From the NCBI GenBank assembly GCA_007693435.1, contig REDO01000089.1, positions 1 to 38,019 of the forward strand: a stretch of 38,019 nucleotides of DNA. The letters run 5' to 3'. The position numbers and the translations under genes were made by a program. Position 1 is the first letter of the stretch, and every line of letters begins with the position of its first letter. This DNA is from Salinarimonadaceae bacterium (GTDB lineage Bacteria; Pseudomonadota; Alphaproteobacteria; Rhizobiales; Beijerinckiaceae). The notes beneath the pieces were generated by a model that saw only the letters and a program-made list of their open reading frames with translations, did not search any database and was not told the origin of the DNA. This document shows positions 27,570 to 36,601 of the stretch, piece by piece.

Positions 27570-29018
27570 ATGCCCAGCGGAAACATTCTGCTCGCCGACG
27601 ACGACGCCGCCATCCGCACAGTATTGAACCAGGCGCTCTCGCGCGCGGGTTATGAGGTCAGATCGACCGGAAACGCCTCGACGCTCTGGCGCTGGGTTTC
27701 CCAGGGCGACGGCGATCTCGTCATCACCGACGTCGTGATGCCCGACGAGAACGCCTTCGATCTGCTGCCGCGCATCAAGCGGATGCGTCCGGACCTGCCG
27801 GTCATCGTCATGAGCGCTCAAAACACCTTCATGACGGCGATCAAGGCTTCGGAGCGCGGAGCTTACGAATATCTGCCAAAGCCCTTCGACCTCAAGGAGC
27901 TCGTCTCGATCGTCGGCCGGGCGCTCTCGCGTCCGCGCGGTCGCACGCCGGCTCTGGAAGGCGAGGGCGAGGATATCCCGCTCGTCGGGCGCTCCCCGGC
28001 GATGCAGGAGATCTACCGGGCGCTCGCGCGCCTGATGCCGACCGATCTCACCGTCATGATCACGGGCGAGTCGGGCACGGGCAAGGAACTCGTCGCGCGC
28101 GCGCTTCACGATTACGGCAAGCGCCGCACAGGGCCTTTCGTCGCGGTGAACATGGCGGCGATTCCGCGCGATCTGATCGAGTCGGAGCTGTTCGGGCACG
28201 AGAAGGGCGCCTTCACCGGAGCGACGCAGCGCAGCGCCGGCCGCTTCGAGCAGGCTGAGGGCGGCACGCTGTTTCTCGACGAGATCGGCGATATGCCGAT
28301 GGAGGCGCAGACTCGCCTGCTGCGCGTTCTCCAGCAGGGCGAATACACCACCATCGGCGGCCGCACGCCGATCAGGACGAATGTGCGCATTATCGCTGCG
28401 ACGAACAAGGACCTGCGGATCGCGATTCATCAGGGGCTTTTCCGCGAGGATCTCTATTTCCGGCTCAACGTCGTTCCGTTGCGTCTCCCGCCCCTGCGTG
28501 AGCGCATCGAGGACATTCCGGACCTGATGCGGCACTTCTTCTCGATAATCGAGAAGGAGGGATTGGCGCGCAAGCAGATCGACGCGGAAGCAATGGACCG
28601 GCTCAAGCGTTATCGCTGGCCGGGAAACGTGCGCGAACTCGAAAATCTGGTGCGTCGCCTCGCTGCGCTCTACCCGCAGGACACCATCACGGGGCCGATC
28701 ATCGAAGGCGAACTCGACGTACGGCCAATCGAGAGCGGAATCACCGCCTCGCAAGTGCCGCAACAGGAGTCGGAGACCCTGTCCGAATCCGTCGAGCGCC
28801 ACCTGAACGACTATTTCCGCCAGTTCCGCGACGGGTTGCCGCCGCCGGGCCTCTATCATCGCATCTTGCGGGATATAGAGGGGCCGTTGATCGGCGCGGC
28901 GCTTGCGGCGACGCGCGGCAACCAGATCCGCGCGGCGGAGTTGCTGGGACTGAACCGGAACACCCTGCGCAAGAAGGTGCGCGATCTCGATCTGCCGGTG
29001 ATCCGCACATCGCGCTGA
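27570..29018 (+). CDS. ntrC: nitrogen regulation response regulator NtrC
   Basis: Sigma-54 activator of 482 residues: receiver domain (1-120) with D10-D12 acidic pocket and phospho-site D54, AAA+ domain (about 140-380) with Walker A GESGTGKE, the sigma-54 contacting loop GAFTGA at 213-218, Walker [13 protein letters not shown] and the arginine-finger region [14 protein letters not shown], and a Fis-type helix-turn-helix at the end ([21 protein letters not shown]). It switches on glnA, amtB/glnK and similar genes under nitrogen limitation. A typical NtrC with no missing element. Confidence 0.97.
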   Translation: MPSGNILLADDDAAIRTVLNQALSRAGYEVRSTGNASTLWRWVSQGDGDLVITDVVMPDENAFDLLPRIKRMRPDLPVIVMSAQNTFMTAIKASERGAYEYLPKPFDLKELVSIVGRALSRPRGRTPALEGEGEDIPLVGRSPAMQEIYRALARLMPTDLTVMITGESGTGKELVARALHDYGKRRTGPFVAVNMAAIPRDLIESELFGHEKGAFTGATQRSAGRFEQAEGGTLFLDEIGDMPMEAQTRLLRVLQQGEYTTIGGRTPIRTNVRIIAATNKDLRIAIHQGLFREDLYFRLNVVPLRLPPLRERIEDIPDLMRHFFSIIEKEGLARKQIDAEAMDRLKRYRWPGNVRELENLVRRLAALYPQDTITGPIIEGELDVRPIESGITASQVPQQESETLSESVERHLNDYFRQFRDGLPPPGLYHRILRDIEGPLIGAALAATRGNQIRAAELLGLNRNTLRKKVRDLDLPVIRTSR

Positions 29019-29129
29019 GGAACGATCTCGCATAGCGGCGAATCGCGGTGTATTACTTTCGCCACACTGTTGTGTCCCTGCATCGACGGTGAGACGGCCG
29101 GTTCGGCCGATCCTGCGCGCGAGGCTGAT

Positions 29130-31376
29130 TTGAACGAAACGCCAGGGAAGATGAAGGCGCGCACCAAGCCTGTCGGGTCGGACGGTTTGGGCAGCTTCGG
29201 TCTGTCCGTCGTGGTCGCCGCCTTGCTGTCGGCTCTCACGAGCTTCCTTGTGCTGGGCGGCCTCACGCCAATCGAGCCGAGCCGTGACGCGCTGATCATA
29301 GCGATGGCGGTCAACGCGGTCCTTATCTCGACGCTGATCTATCTCGTCGCGAAGCAGGCCTACAGGCTCTACAGGGCGCGCCGGGCGGAAGTCGCCGGAA
29401 CGCGGCTGCATGTCCGATTCGTGATCATCTTCTCGGCCATCGCGACCGTCCCCGTAATTGTCGTAGCCCTCATTGCTTCGGTTTCTCTCTCGCGCGGCCT
29501 CGATCCCTGGTTCAGCGGTTGGATCAACACACTGATGCACAGCACGGTCGAGATCGCGCACGCCTATCGCGAGCTTCAATGCCGCACGCTCGCGCGCGAG
29601 ACGACGCTCATGGCGGCGGACCTCGATCGCGCGCGCATTCTCTACGACGCCGATCGCGCCGTATTCCGGGAATTCATGCATTCCCGCTCCGTGTTCCTCG
29701 GCTTTCCCGTCGCGATGCTCGTCGAGCCCAATGGCGACATCGTCGAGCGCATTGAAAACATGCCGCTGGAGAATTTCACGACCCCGACGGCCGAGGACCT
29801 GGCGCAGGCCGACGCGCGCGACGCGCTCTGCCTCGTGCCGGCCCAGGGCGAACTGCTTCATGCGATTCTCAGCCTGCCTGCGCATGACGGACGCGTCCTC
29901 GTCGTGACGCGGCTGGTGGACCGAAGAGCGCTCGACTTTCCGGAGGAGGCGGAAGCCGGGATCGCCTATTATCGGGTGCTTGAGCAGGTCAGCGCCGGGA
30001 TGCAGATCGCGCTCGGCGCGATGTTCGCCATCGTCGCGGTGATCATCTTCCTTTCGGCCGTCTGGTTCGGCTTCAGCTACGCCAACGCGCTCGTCGGCCC
30101 GATCAGGCGGCTCATCAACGCGACACAGCAGGTCGCAACGGGGAATTTCTACGTCCAGGTGCCGATTCGAAAGGCCGAAGGCGATCTCGCCTCGCTCAGC
30201 GAGACCTTCAACCAGATGACCGGCGAGCTCAGACGCCAGCACGACGGCCTTACCGCCGCGAGCGATCTCATCGATCGTCGTCGACGTTTCACGGAAGCGG
30301 TTCTTTCGGGCGTCTCGGCCGGCGTCATCGGCATCGATTCGCGTGGTCGCGTCACGATCGCGAACCCGACCGCCGCCCGCGCCTTTGGGCTCGAGGAGAA
30401 CGATATCGTCGACGCCGAGGCCAGCGAGGCGCTGCCCGAACTCGCGCCGCTGATCGCCGAGGCGTTCGAGGCGCGCCAGAAGGCGATGCAGAACCAGATC
30501 ATCGTGACGCGCCGGGGGCGCGAGCGAATCCTCAACGTGCGGCTTACGCGCGAACAGGCGCGCGGCGAGGACAAGGGCATCGTGATCACGCTCGACGACA
30601 TCACGGATCTCGTCACCGCGCAGCGCACATCCGCCTGGGCGGACGTTGCGCGCCGCATCGCGCACGAGATCAAGAATCCGCTCACGCCGATCCAGTTGTC
30701 CGCGGAGCGCATCCGCCGCAAGTACGGAAAGGTCATCACGACCGATCGCGAGGTCTTCGACCAGTGCACCGACACGATTGTCAGGCAGGTCGACGACATC
30801 AAGCGCATGGTCGACGAGTTCTCGTCGTTCGCCCGGATGCCCAAGCCGAGGATCAGTTCGGAAGACCTCGCCGATACGGTGCGGCAGATCGTCTTCATGA
30901 TGCGCATCGGCTACCCCGACATCGCCATCGAGGATGACGCCCCGCGTGAACCCGTGACTGCGTTGTTCGATCGCCGTCTCATCGCGCAGGCCCTGACCAA
31001 TATCATCAAGAACGCGGCGGAGGCCATCGCCGCCAGCCCCGACGCCGTCCGGGAAGGGGGGCGTATACAGGTGCGCTTGCGCGTCGAGGAGGGCGGCCTC
31101 GTCGTGATCGAGATCGACGACAACGGCAAGGGTTTTCCGGTCGAGAACAGGGCGCGCCTCCTCGAGCCGTATATGACGAGTCGCGACGGGGGGACGGGGC
31201 TGGGGCTCGCCATTGTCGGCAAGATCGTCGAGGAGCACGGCGGCGGGATTGACCTTCTCGATAATCCGGCAGGACGCGGCGCACGCGTCAGGCTGTGGTT
31301 CCCGACGTCACAGACGAAAGCCGAAGGCAACGCCGCCGCGCGAAGCGACGGTCGAGCGGATGCAGGAGTGACATGA
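29130..31376 (+). CDS. ntrY: membrane sensor histidine kinase NtrY
   Basis: A 748-residue membrane kinase partnering NtrX. Three helices near the N-terminus (about 22-45, 52-75 and 94-115) are followed by a periplasmic domain, a fourth helix (about 287-315), HAMP (GPIRRLINATQQVATGNFYVQV), a PAS domain (TEAVLSGVSAGVIGIDSRGRV), and a kinase core with H512 in [23 protein letters not shown] box [11 protein letters not shown]1 DDNGKGFP and G2 GTGLGLAIV. It senses nitrogen or redox state in alphaproteobacteria. TTG 29130 was chosen because GAGG lies five bases upstream; ATG 29151 is an alternative. The 111-bp gap after ntrC may carry its own promoter. Stop overlaps ntrX by ATGA. Confidence 0.95.
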   Translation: MNETPGKMKARTKPVGSDGLGSFGLSVVVAALLSALTSFLVLGGLTPIEPSRDALIIAMAVNAVLISTLIYLVAKQAYRLYRARRAEVAGTRLHVRFVIIFSAIATVPVIVVALIASVSLSRGLDPWFSGWINTLMHSTVEIAHAYRELQCRTLARETTLMAADLDRARILYDADRAVFREFMHSRSVFLGFPVAMLVEPNGDIVERIENMPLENFTTPTAEDLAQADARDALCLVPAQGELLHAILSLPAHDGRVLVVTRLVDRRALDFPEEAEAGIAYYRVLEQVSAGMQIALGAMFAIVAVIIFLSAVWFGFSYANALVGPIRRLINATQQVATGNFYVQVPIRKAEGDLASLSETFNQMTGELRRQHDGLTAASDLIDRRRRFTEAVLSGVSAGVIGIDSRGRVTIANPTAARAFGLEENDIVDAEASEALPELAPLIAEAFEARQKAMQNQIIVTRRGRERILNVRLTREQARGEDKGIVITLDDITDLVTAQRTSAWADVARRIAHEIKNPLTPIQLSAERIRRKYGKVITTDREVFDQCTDTIVRQVDDIKRMVDEFSSFARMPKPRISSEDLADTVRQIVFMMRIGYPDIAIEDDAPREPVTALFDRRLIAQALTNIIKNAAEAIAASPDAVREGGRIQVRLRVEEGGLVVIEIDDNGKGFPVENRARLLEPYMTSRDGGTGLGLAIVGKIVEEHGGGIDLLDNPAGRGARVRLWFPTSQTKAEGNAAARSDGRADAGVT

Positions 31377-32743
31377 GCGCCGACATTCTCATCGTCGATG
31401 ACGAGGCCGATATTCGCGACCTTGTTGCGGGCATCCTCGAAGACGAGGGGCACCGGACACGCACGGCCGGTTCCGCGGACGAAGCGCTCGCGGTCATCGA
31501 ATCGCGCAGGCCCCATCTCGTGTTTCTCGACATCTGGCTACAGGGCAGTCGGCTCGACGGCCTGCAGGTGCTGGAGGTCGTCAAGAAGCAGCACGAGGAT
31601 CTGCCGGTCGTGATGATCTCGGGCCACGGCAACGTTGAGACCGCCGTCTCCGCAATCAAGCTCGGCGCCTACGACTTCATCGAGAAGCCGTTCAAGTCCG
31701 ATCGCCTGCTCCTCGTCGCGGACCGGGCGCTCGAAGCCTCGCGTCTCAAGCGCGAGGTCCGTGACCTGAAATCGCGATCCATCCAGGCGAGCCGCATCGC
31801 GGGCAGATCGGCAGTGATCGGCCAGCTTCGTCAGACGATCGAACGGGTTTCGCCAACGAACGCCCGCGTCCTCGTGACCGGGGCGCCGGGATCCGGCAAG
31901 GAACTCGTCGCGCGCACGATTCACGCCATGTCGGCCCGGTCGAACGGCCCCTTCATCGTCATCAACGCGGCGACGATCACGCCCGACAACATGGAGGCCG
32001 AGCTTTTCGGAGTGGAGACCGGGGAGGGCCGCGAGCGCCGTGTCGGGGCGCTCGAGGAGGCGCATGGCGGCACGCTCTACATCGACGAGATCGCGGATAT
32101 GCCGCGCGAGACGCAGAACCGGATCCTGCGCGTCCTCGTCGAGCAGAACTTTCAGCGCGTCGGCGGCTCGACGCGCGTACATGTCGACGTCCGGATCGTT
32201 TCCTCGTCGAGTCGCGATCTCCAGGTCGAGATCGCAGAGAGCCGGTTGCGGCAGGATCTGTTCCATCGGCTGAGCGTGGTGCCGATCCGCGTGCCGTCCC
32301 TCTCCGAACGCAGAGAGGACGTGCCCGAGCTGATCGAATTCTTCATGGACCAGATCTCCGCCGCGACCGGTCTCGTGAAGCGCCGGATCGGCGACGACGC
32401 CATGGCGGTTCTGCAGTCTCACGACTGGCCGGGCAACGTCCGCCAGTTGCGCAACAACGTCGAGCGTTTGATGATCCTCGCGATCGGAGACGCCGATGAC
32501 GAGATCACTGCCGAAATGCTGCCGAGCGAGATCGGCGCTATGGTTCCCACTACGCCGAACGGCGCTGGAGGCGAGCGCCTGATGAGCCTGCCGCTTCGCG
32601 AGGCGCGCGAGATTTTCGAGCGGGAATATCTGATGGCGCAGATCGCGCGGTTCAGCGGAAACATTTCGCGCACGGCCGAGTTCATCGGCATGGAGCGCTC
32701 CGCGCTTCACCGCAAGCTCAAGTCGCTGGGGGTCAATGCGTGA
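31373..32743 (+). CDS. ntrX: response regulator NtrX (AAA+ type lacking GAFTGA)
   Basis: Response regulator of 456 residues: receiver (1-120) with phospho-site D53, AAA+ domain (about 140-370) and a Fis-type helix-turn-helix (SGNISRTAEFIGMERSALHRKLK). Walker A is GAPGSGKE rather than GESGTGKE, and the place where NtrC has GAFTGA reads GVETGEGRERRVGALEEA, so the sigma-54 contact loop is missing. Walker B TLYIDEIADMP is kept. NtrX is therefore likely to control sigma-70 promoters rather than open sigma-54 ones, consistent with reports on this family. The ATG overlaps the ntrY stop and has GGAG upstream. Confidence 0.96.
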   Translation: MSADILIVDDEADIRDLVAGILEDEGHRTRTAGSADEALAVIESRRPHLVFLDIWLQGSRLDGLQVLEVVKKQHEDLPVVMISGHGNVETAVSAIKLGAYDFIEKPFKSDRLLLVADRALEASRLKREVRDLKSRSIQASRIAGRSAVIGQLRQTIERVSPTNARVLVTGAPGSGKELVARTIHAMSARSNGPFIVINAATITPDNMEAELFGVETGEGRERRVGALEEAHGGTLYIDEIADMPRETQNRILRVLVEQNFQRVGGSTRVHVDVRIVSSSSRDLQVEIAESRLRQDLFHRLSVVPIRVPSLSERREDVPELIEFFMDQISAATGLVKRRIGDDAMAVLQSHDWPGNVRQLRNNVERLMILAIGDADDEITAEMLPSEIGAMVPTTPNGAGGERLMSLPLREAREIFEREYLMAQIARFSGNISRTAEFIGMERSALHRKLKSLGVNA

Positions 32744-32802
32744 CGTTGGGCCCAAAGCGCTGACGCGCCGCATAAAAATCGCGAATTGGCCGAGATAGGG
32801 TC

Positions 32803-32831
32803 TTGCCTAACCCCTCCCTACGCACTGTAAA
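32803..32831 (+). promoter_or_regulatory. candidate hfq promoter
   Basis: TTGCCT (32803-32808) and TGTAAA (32826-32831) are spaced by 17 bases, fitting a sigma-70-like promoter. It lies about 100 bp before the hfq start, inside the 185-bp gap after ntrX. A 10-base palindrome TTGGGCCCAA (32746-32755) just after the ntrX stop has no T run. Separate transcription of hfq-hflX is plausible. Confidence 0.35.
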
Positions 32832-32928
32832 TAGGAACGCTGGTCCAGGGCCATCCCAGAATGGTCGATTTATACTTGGATCCCTTGACGACCAAGGGCC
32901 GGCGGCGACAGGGGAGCGAGGCGAACTC

Positions 32929-33183
32929 ATGGCGGGCGAACGCGCGCAAAACTTGCAGGACACGTTCCTGAATCATGTTCGGAAGAACAAAGTCCCATTG
33001 ACGATTTTCCTCGTGAACGGCGTGAAGCTTCAGGGCGTCGTGACTTGGTTCGACAATTTCTGCGTGCTCTTGCGCAGGGACGGCCATTCTCAGCTCGTCT
33101 ACAAACACGCGATCTCGACGATCATGCCCGGACAGCCGATCCAGCTCTTCGATCAGGCCGATGACGGGGGAGACAGGGCTTGA
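32929..33183 (+). CDS. hfq: RNA chaperone Hfq
   Basis: Ring-forming Sm-like protein of 84 residues that pairs small RNAs with mRNAs. Sm1 ([27 protein letters not shown]) and Sm2 ([13 protein letters not shown], with YKHA) are complete; Q9 of the proximal RNA site appears in [15 protein letters not shown] is seven bases upstream of the ATG. In alphaproteobacteria hfq (also nrfA) helps express nifA and links nitrogen control to RNA regulation, which fits its place directly after ntrYX. hflX follows three bases after the stop. Confidence 0.98.
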   Translation: MAGERAQNLQDTFLNHVRKNKVPLTIFLVNGVKLQGVVTWFDNFCVLLRRDGHSQLVYKHAISTIMPGQPIQLFDQADDGGDRA

Positions 33184-33186
33184 CGC

Positions 33187-34584
33187 GTGTCGTCACCTGA
33201 GCCGGGCCATGGCGCCGGCTTCTCGACGGAGCCGGAGTACGACGTCGCCGCAGGGACGCCTGCGCTCGTCATCGGGCCATATCTCACCCAGCAGCGCAGC
33301 GGCCGCGACGCCGCACAGCCGAACGACACGAACGAGGCTTCACGGCCGCCGTCCGCGCGGTTGGAGGAGGCTGTCGGTCTTGCGGCGGCGATCGATCTGA
33401 ACGTCGTCGAGGCGCGCCTTGCGATGATATCCTCGCCACGCCCTTCGACCTACCTGGGCAAGGGAAAGGTCGACGAGATCAAGGAATTCGTCGAGGAGCA
33501 TGAAATCAAGCTCGTCGTCATGGACTGCGCCCTGAGCCCGGTCCAGCAGCGCAATCTCGAACGCGCCTTCGGCGCAAAGGTCATCGACCGCACTGGCCTT
33601 ATCCTCGAAATCTTCGGCCGCCGCGCCCGCACGAGCGAAGGCTCGCTACAGGTTGAACTGGCGCATCTGGCCTATCAGAAGAGCCGGCTCGTGCGGTCCT
33701 GGACGCATCTTGAGCGCCAGCGCGGCGGCTTCGGTTTTCTCGGCGGCCCGGGCGAAACACAGATCGAGGCGGACCGGCGTCTCATTCAGGAGCGCATGAC
33801 GCGCATCGAGAGGGATCTCGCCGGCGTGACGCGCACGCGCGGCCTGCACAGGGCGAGCCGCCGTCGCGTTCCCTATCCGATCGTCGCTTTCGTCGGCTAC
33901 ACCAACGCCGGGAAGTCGACCCTGTTCAACAGGATGACGAAGGCCAAAGTGCTGGCGCAGGACATGCTATTTGCGACCCTCGACCCGACATCGCGGGCGA
34001 TCGGCCTTCCTCACGGCGAAAAGGCGATCCTTTCCGACACGGTCGGCTTCATCTCGGATCTGCCGACCATGCTCGTCGCCGCCTTCCGCGCGACGCTGGA
34101 GGACGTGATCGAGGCCGACATCCTGCTGCATGTCCGCGACGTTTCACATGGCGAAACCGCCGCGCAGGCCGCCGACGTCGAGACGGTGCTGCGCGAACTC
34201 GACATCGATCCCGACGACGCCGGGCGGATCATTGAGGTCTGGAACAAGTCCGACCTCCTCGTCGGCGAGGAGCGCGAGCGCCTTGCAGCCCAGATCGCCC
34301 GTATGGCGCCCGAAAGCCGTCCCGCGCTCGTCTCGGCCTTGTCGGGGGAGGGTGTGGACGACCTTCTGCTTTTGATCGAGGAACACATCGCGCGCGGTCG
34401 CCCGAGCTATCACATCCTGCTCGATCCGTCGGACGGTAAGGGGCTCAACTGGCTTTACGAAAACGCCGAAGTGCTCGGGCGGGATGACCGCGACGAAGCG
34501 CTCGCCCTGCGTGTCCGGATCGCCAACGAGAAAGAACCGCGACTTCTCCGGCGCTTTCCGAAAGCGCGTCGCTTGCGCAACTGA
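33187..34584 (+). CDS. hflX: ribosome-associated GTPase HflX
   Basis: GTPase of 465 residues that splits stalled or stressed ribosomes. The N-terminal HflX domain has an extra acidic/polar stretch (1-55), then the glycine-rich segment STYLGKGKVDEIKEFV, RTGLILEIFGRRARTSEG, QVELAHLAYQKSRL and GGFGFLGGPGETQIEADRR. The GTPase domain has G1 GYTNAGKST, G3 DTVGFISDLP and G4 NKSD. GTG start with AGGG eight bases upstream, three bases after hfq. Its stop TGA abuts the mazG stop on the other strand, together reading TGATCA. Confidence 0.96.
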   Translation: MSSPEPGHGAGFSTEPEYDVAAGTPALVIGPYLTQQRSGRDAAQPNDTNEASRPPSARLEEAVGLAAAIDLNVVEARLAMISSPRPSTYLGKGKVDEIKEFVEEHEIKLVVMDCALSPVQQRNLERAFGAKVIDRTGLILEIFGRRARTSEGSLQVELAHLAYQKSRLVRSWTHLERQRGGFGFLGGPGETQIEADRRLIQERMTRIERDLAGVTRTRGLHRASRRRVPYPIVAFVGYTNAGKSTLFNRMTKAKVLAQDMLFATLDPTSRAIGLPHGEKAILSDTVGFISDLPTMLVAAFRATLEDVIEADILLHVRDVSHGETAAQAADVETVLRELDIDPDDAGRIIEVWNKSDLLVGEERERLAAQIARMAPESRPALVSALSGEGVDDLLLLIEEHIARGRPSYHILLDPSDGKGLNWLYENAEVLGRDDRDEALALRVRIANEKEPRLLRRFPKARRLRN

Positions 34585-35397
34585 TCAATTCTTCTCCGCC
34601 TGCTTCGCCTGAATCCAGATCGCCTCCATCTCGTCGAGGCTGGCGTCGGCCGGATCGCGGCCGGTTTGCGCGAGGCCGGTTTCGATCGCGCGGAAGCGGC
34701 GCATGAACTTCTCGTTCGCGCCGCGCAGGGCGGCTTCCGGATCGACGCCGTGATGGCGCGCGAGGTTGGCTGCGGCGAAAAGCAGATCGCCGATCTCGTC
34801 CGCCAGGCGCTTTGGATCGCCTCCGTCCGCCGCCTCCTCGACCTCCGCGAGCTCCTCCCGGACCTTGGCGACGACCTGCGCCGCGTCGGGCCAGTCGAAG
34901 CCGACCGTCGCCGCGCGACGGGTGAGCTTGTCTGCCCGCGCGAGCGCGGGCAGTCCGGCGGGCACGTCGTCGAGCAGGCCCGGCCGCTCCTCGTTCCCGC
35001 GCCTTGCGCGCCGCTCGGCCTTTTCGGCCTGTTTGATCTCGCTCCAGACCCGCCGGATCGCTTCTGGGCCGAGCGCGCCAGAGTCGCCGAAGACGTGCGG
35101 GTGCCGGCGGATCAGCTTCCGCGTGATCGCCTCGACGACGCCGCCGAAATCGAAGGCCCCGGCTTCCTCCGCGATGCGCGCGTGAAAGACGACCTGGAGC
35201 AACAGGTCGCCGAGTTCCTCGCGCAGGTCTTCGAGGTCGTTCCGGCTGATCGCCTCTGCGACCTCGTGCGCCTCTTCGATCGTGTAGGGCGCGATGGTCG
35301 CAAAGGTCTGCCGTATGTCCCATGCGCATCCGGTCTCCGGATCGCGCAGCGCGGCCATGATTTCGAGCAGGCGGGCGATCTCGCGGGAGGGCTGCAC
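34585..35397 (-). CDS. mazG: nucleoside triphosphate pyrophosphohydrolase MazG
   Basis: Hydrolyses (d)NTPs to monophosphates, cleaning the nucleotide pool. The 270-residue protein has two MazG domains: the first with WDIRQTFATIAPYTIEEAHEV and DLREELGDLLLQVVFHA, the second with FDWPDAAQVVAKVREELAEVEEA and RLADEIGDLLFAAANLAR, each carrying the E-E-x-x-E plus E-x-x-D metal-binding pattern. GTG start, with GGAG eight bases upstream on the minus strand. Convergent with hflX and divergent from the small gene at 35537. Confidence 0.96.
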   Translation of the reverse strand: MQPSREIARLLEIMAALRDPETGCAWDIRQTFATIAPYTIEEAHEVAEAISRNDLEDLREELGDLLLQVVFHARIAEEAGAFDFGGVVEAITRKLIRRHPHVFGDSGALGPEAIRRVWSEIKQAEKAERRARRGNEERPGLLDDVPAGLPALARADKLTRRAATVGFDWPDAAQVVAKVREELAEVEEAADGGDPKRLADEIGDLLFAAANLARHHGVDPEAALRGANEKFMRRFRAIETGLAQTGRDPADASLDEMEAIWIQAKQAEKN

Positions 35398-35536
35398 GTC
35401 AATGGCTCCGCAGGCGGGGAGGGGGGATGCCCGCCGTCATGGTTCACCTGCTCTTAACGCGGGCGCCGACACATTGGAACAGTCCCGGAGGTTCGGGACG
35501 ATTCGCGTGTCAGTATCGAGTAGCGAGTACCCGCCC

Positions 35537-35866
35537 ATGCCCGAGATGCAAGCCTCCGCGACGATCGTCCGTTTTCCGGGAGGCCGACGCGGCGCCTCAC
35601 CCTTCCGCGACCAGAAGTCTCTCATGGACGCCGTCTACGCCGCCGGCTCCATCCCCGTGAGCGCCGCCGACGTCGCAACGAAACGCATGGCCGCCCGCCT
35701 TCAGATCCTCGGATTCTTCGACGTGAGCGAAGTCGGCGGCGACGGTTCGCTGCGCGCCTTGCGTCCGTCCGAGACCATGCGCGCCGAAGAGGCGCGGCCT
35801 TGGCGCATCGCGCGACCCTCCTACGCGAGAGAAGCGCCCGGCGGCGGGCATCATTTCGCCGGCTGA
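35537..35866 (+). CDS. small conserved-looking hypothetical protein
   Basis: A 109-residue soluble protein, starting MPEMQASATIVRFPGG. Codons are strongly G/C in the third position, as in the surrounding genes, so it is very probably coding. The middle (DAVYAAGSIPVSAADVATKRMAARLQILGFFDVSE) is likely helical, and the tail is Arg/Gly/Pro-rich ending GGGHHFAG. I recognise no family. An alternative GTG start at 35507 has GGGA eight bases upstream and would add ten residues; an inverted repeat GTCCCG/CGGGAC (35482-35499) lies just before that GTG and could be an operator. Followed by a strong terminator. Confidence 0.7.
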   Translation: MPEMQASATIVRFPGGRRGASPFRDQKSLMDAVYAAGSIPVSAADVATKRMAARLQILGFFDVSEVGGDGSLRALRPSETMRAEEARPWRIARPSYAREAPGGGHHFAG

Positions 35867-35912
35867 CGCTTGGCGGCGCTCCGGCCGCGTTAGAGCAGCA
35901 CGCTTGAACCTG

Positions 35913-35948
35913 AAGAGCCCGCGTTCGATAAAGCGAACGCGGGCTTTT
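35913..35948 (+). terminator. Rho-independent terminator
   Basis: Perfect 12-bp stem AGCCCGCGTTCG (35916-35927) with CGAACGCGGGCT (35934-35945), loop ATAAAG, followed by TTT; three more pairs can form at the base. It lies 47 bases after the stop of the hypothetical gene at 35537. Confidence 0.88.
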
Positions 35949-36199
35949 GCTTGCCCGGGCGAATATTAGGAAATTTATCCGCGCCGCATTTTAGGCTCCT
36001 TGCGACGATGCAAGGGCGCGCGCTGGCGGCCCACCGCTGTGGGCCCGCAGGCGATTTGTTCCATGCCGAATCGGAATAAGATGGGATTACGGCAATTTGT
36101 CGCAAAATCGCCGCCTCACGGCCGGAAACGGCCCAAGGTCTCGCCACATGCACATCGGAGAGGAGCGGGGGCTGACAGCTTCAAGAACCGGATGGAAGA
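35949..36199 (+). other. structured leader region before the RlpA-like gene
   Basis: About 250 bp without a gene between the terminator and the RlpA-like start. CCTTGC/GCAAGG (35998-36015, 6-base loop) and GGCCCAC/GTGGGCC (36028-36045, 4-base loop) form two adjacent hairpins, and an A/T-rich stretch (ATATTAGGAAATTTAT) lies upstream at about 35963-35978. This may be a long 5' leader or a small RNA gene. No riboswitch class was recognised. Confidence 0.4.
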
Positions 36200-36595
36200 A
36201 TGACGATCATTCAAATGATGCGAGCCGGCGCGCTCGCGGTCGTGATGGCTGGGTCGATCGGCCTCGCGCTGGACGTTTCTCAAGCTCAGGAAAGGCCCGT
36301 CGCGGGTAAGACGATTAATGGGCCGGCGTCGTGGTACGGCGGCAAGTTCCATGGCCGCAAAACGGCCAATGGCGAGCGCTACAACATGAACGAGATGACC
36401 GCCGCCCATAAGACGCTGCCTTTCGGCACGAAGGTGCGCGTCACGAACCAGCGAAACGGCCGCTCGGTCATCGTCCGGATCAACGATCGCGGGCCGTTCG
36501 TCGGCAATCGGGTGATCGACCTGTCGCGGGGCGCCGCCGCCGTGATCGACATGATCCAGACGGGCGTCGTGCCTGTTCGGATCGACCTCCTTTGA
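36200..36595 (+). CDS. RlpA-like septal ring lytic transglycosylase family protein
   Basis: A 131-residue exported protein: signal peptide (about 1-30, cleavage likely after SQA) then one double-psi beta-barrel domain with [45 protein letters not shown] and VIDLSRGAA. RlpA proteins cleave peptidoglycan strands lacking stem peptides near the septum; D of NDRGPF and H of KFHGRKT correspond to the active region. There is no lipobox and no SPOR domain, so it is shorter than E. coli RlpA and probably free in the periplasm. GGAAGA lies just before the ATG. A short hairpin (36594-36611) spans its stop and that of the convergent rimO. Confidence 0.9.
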   Translation: MTIIQMMRAGALAVVMAGSIGLALDVSQAQERPVAGKTINGPASWYGGKFHGRKTANGERYNMNEMTAAHKTLPFGTKVRVTNQRNGRSVIVRINDRGPFVGNRVIDLSRGAAAVIDMIQTGVVPVRIDLL

Positions 36596-36601
36596 GGCCC
36601 T

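Noticed and set aside
27546-31238. A 1230-codon open frame on the minus strand opposite ntrC and ntrY
   Set aside because: Its product is rich in Arg, Asp and His with no domain, and it is an exact antisense of two well-conserved genes; long antisense frames are common in GC-rich DNA.
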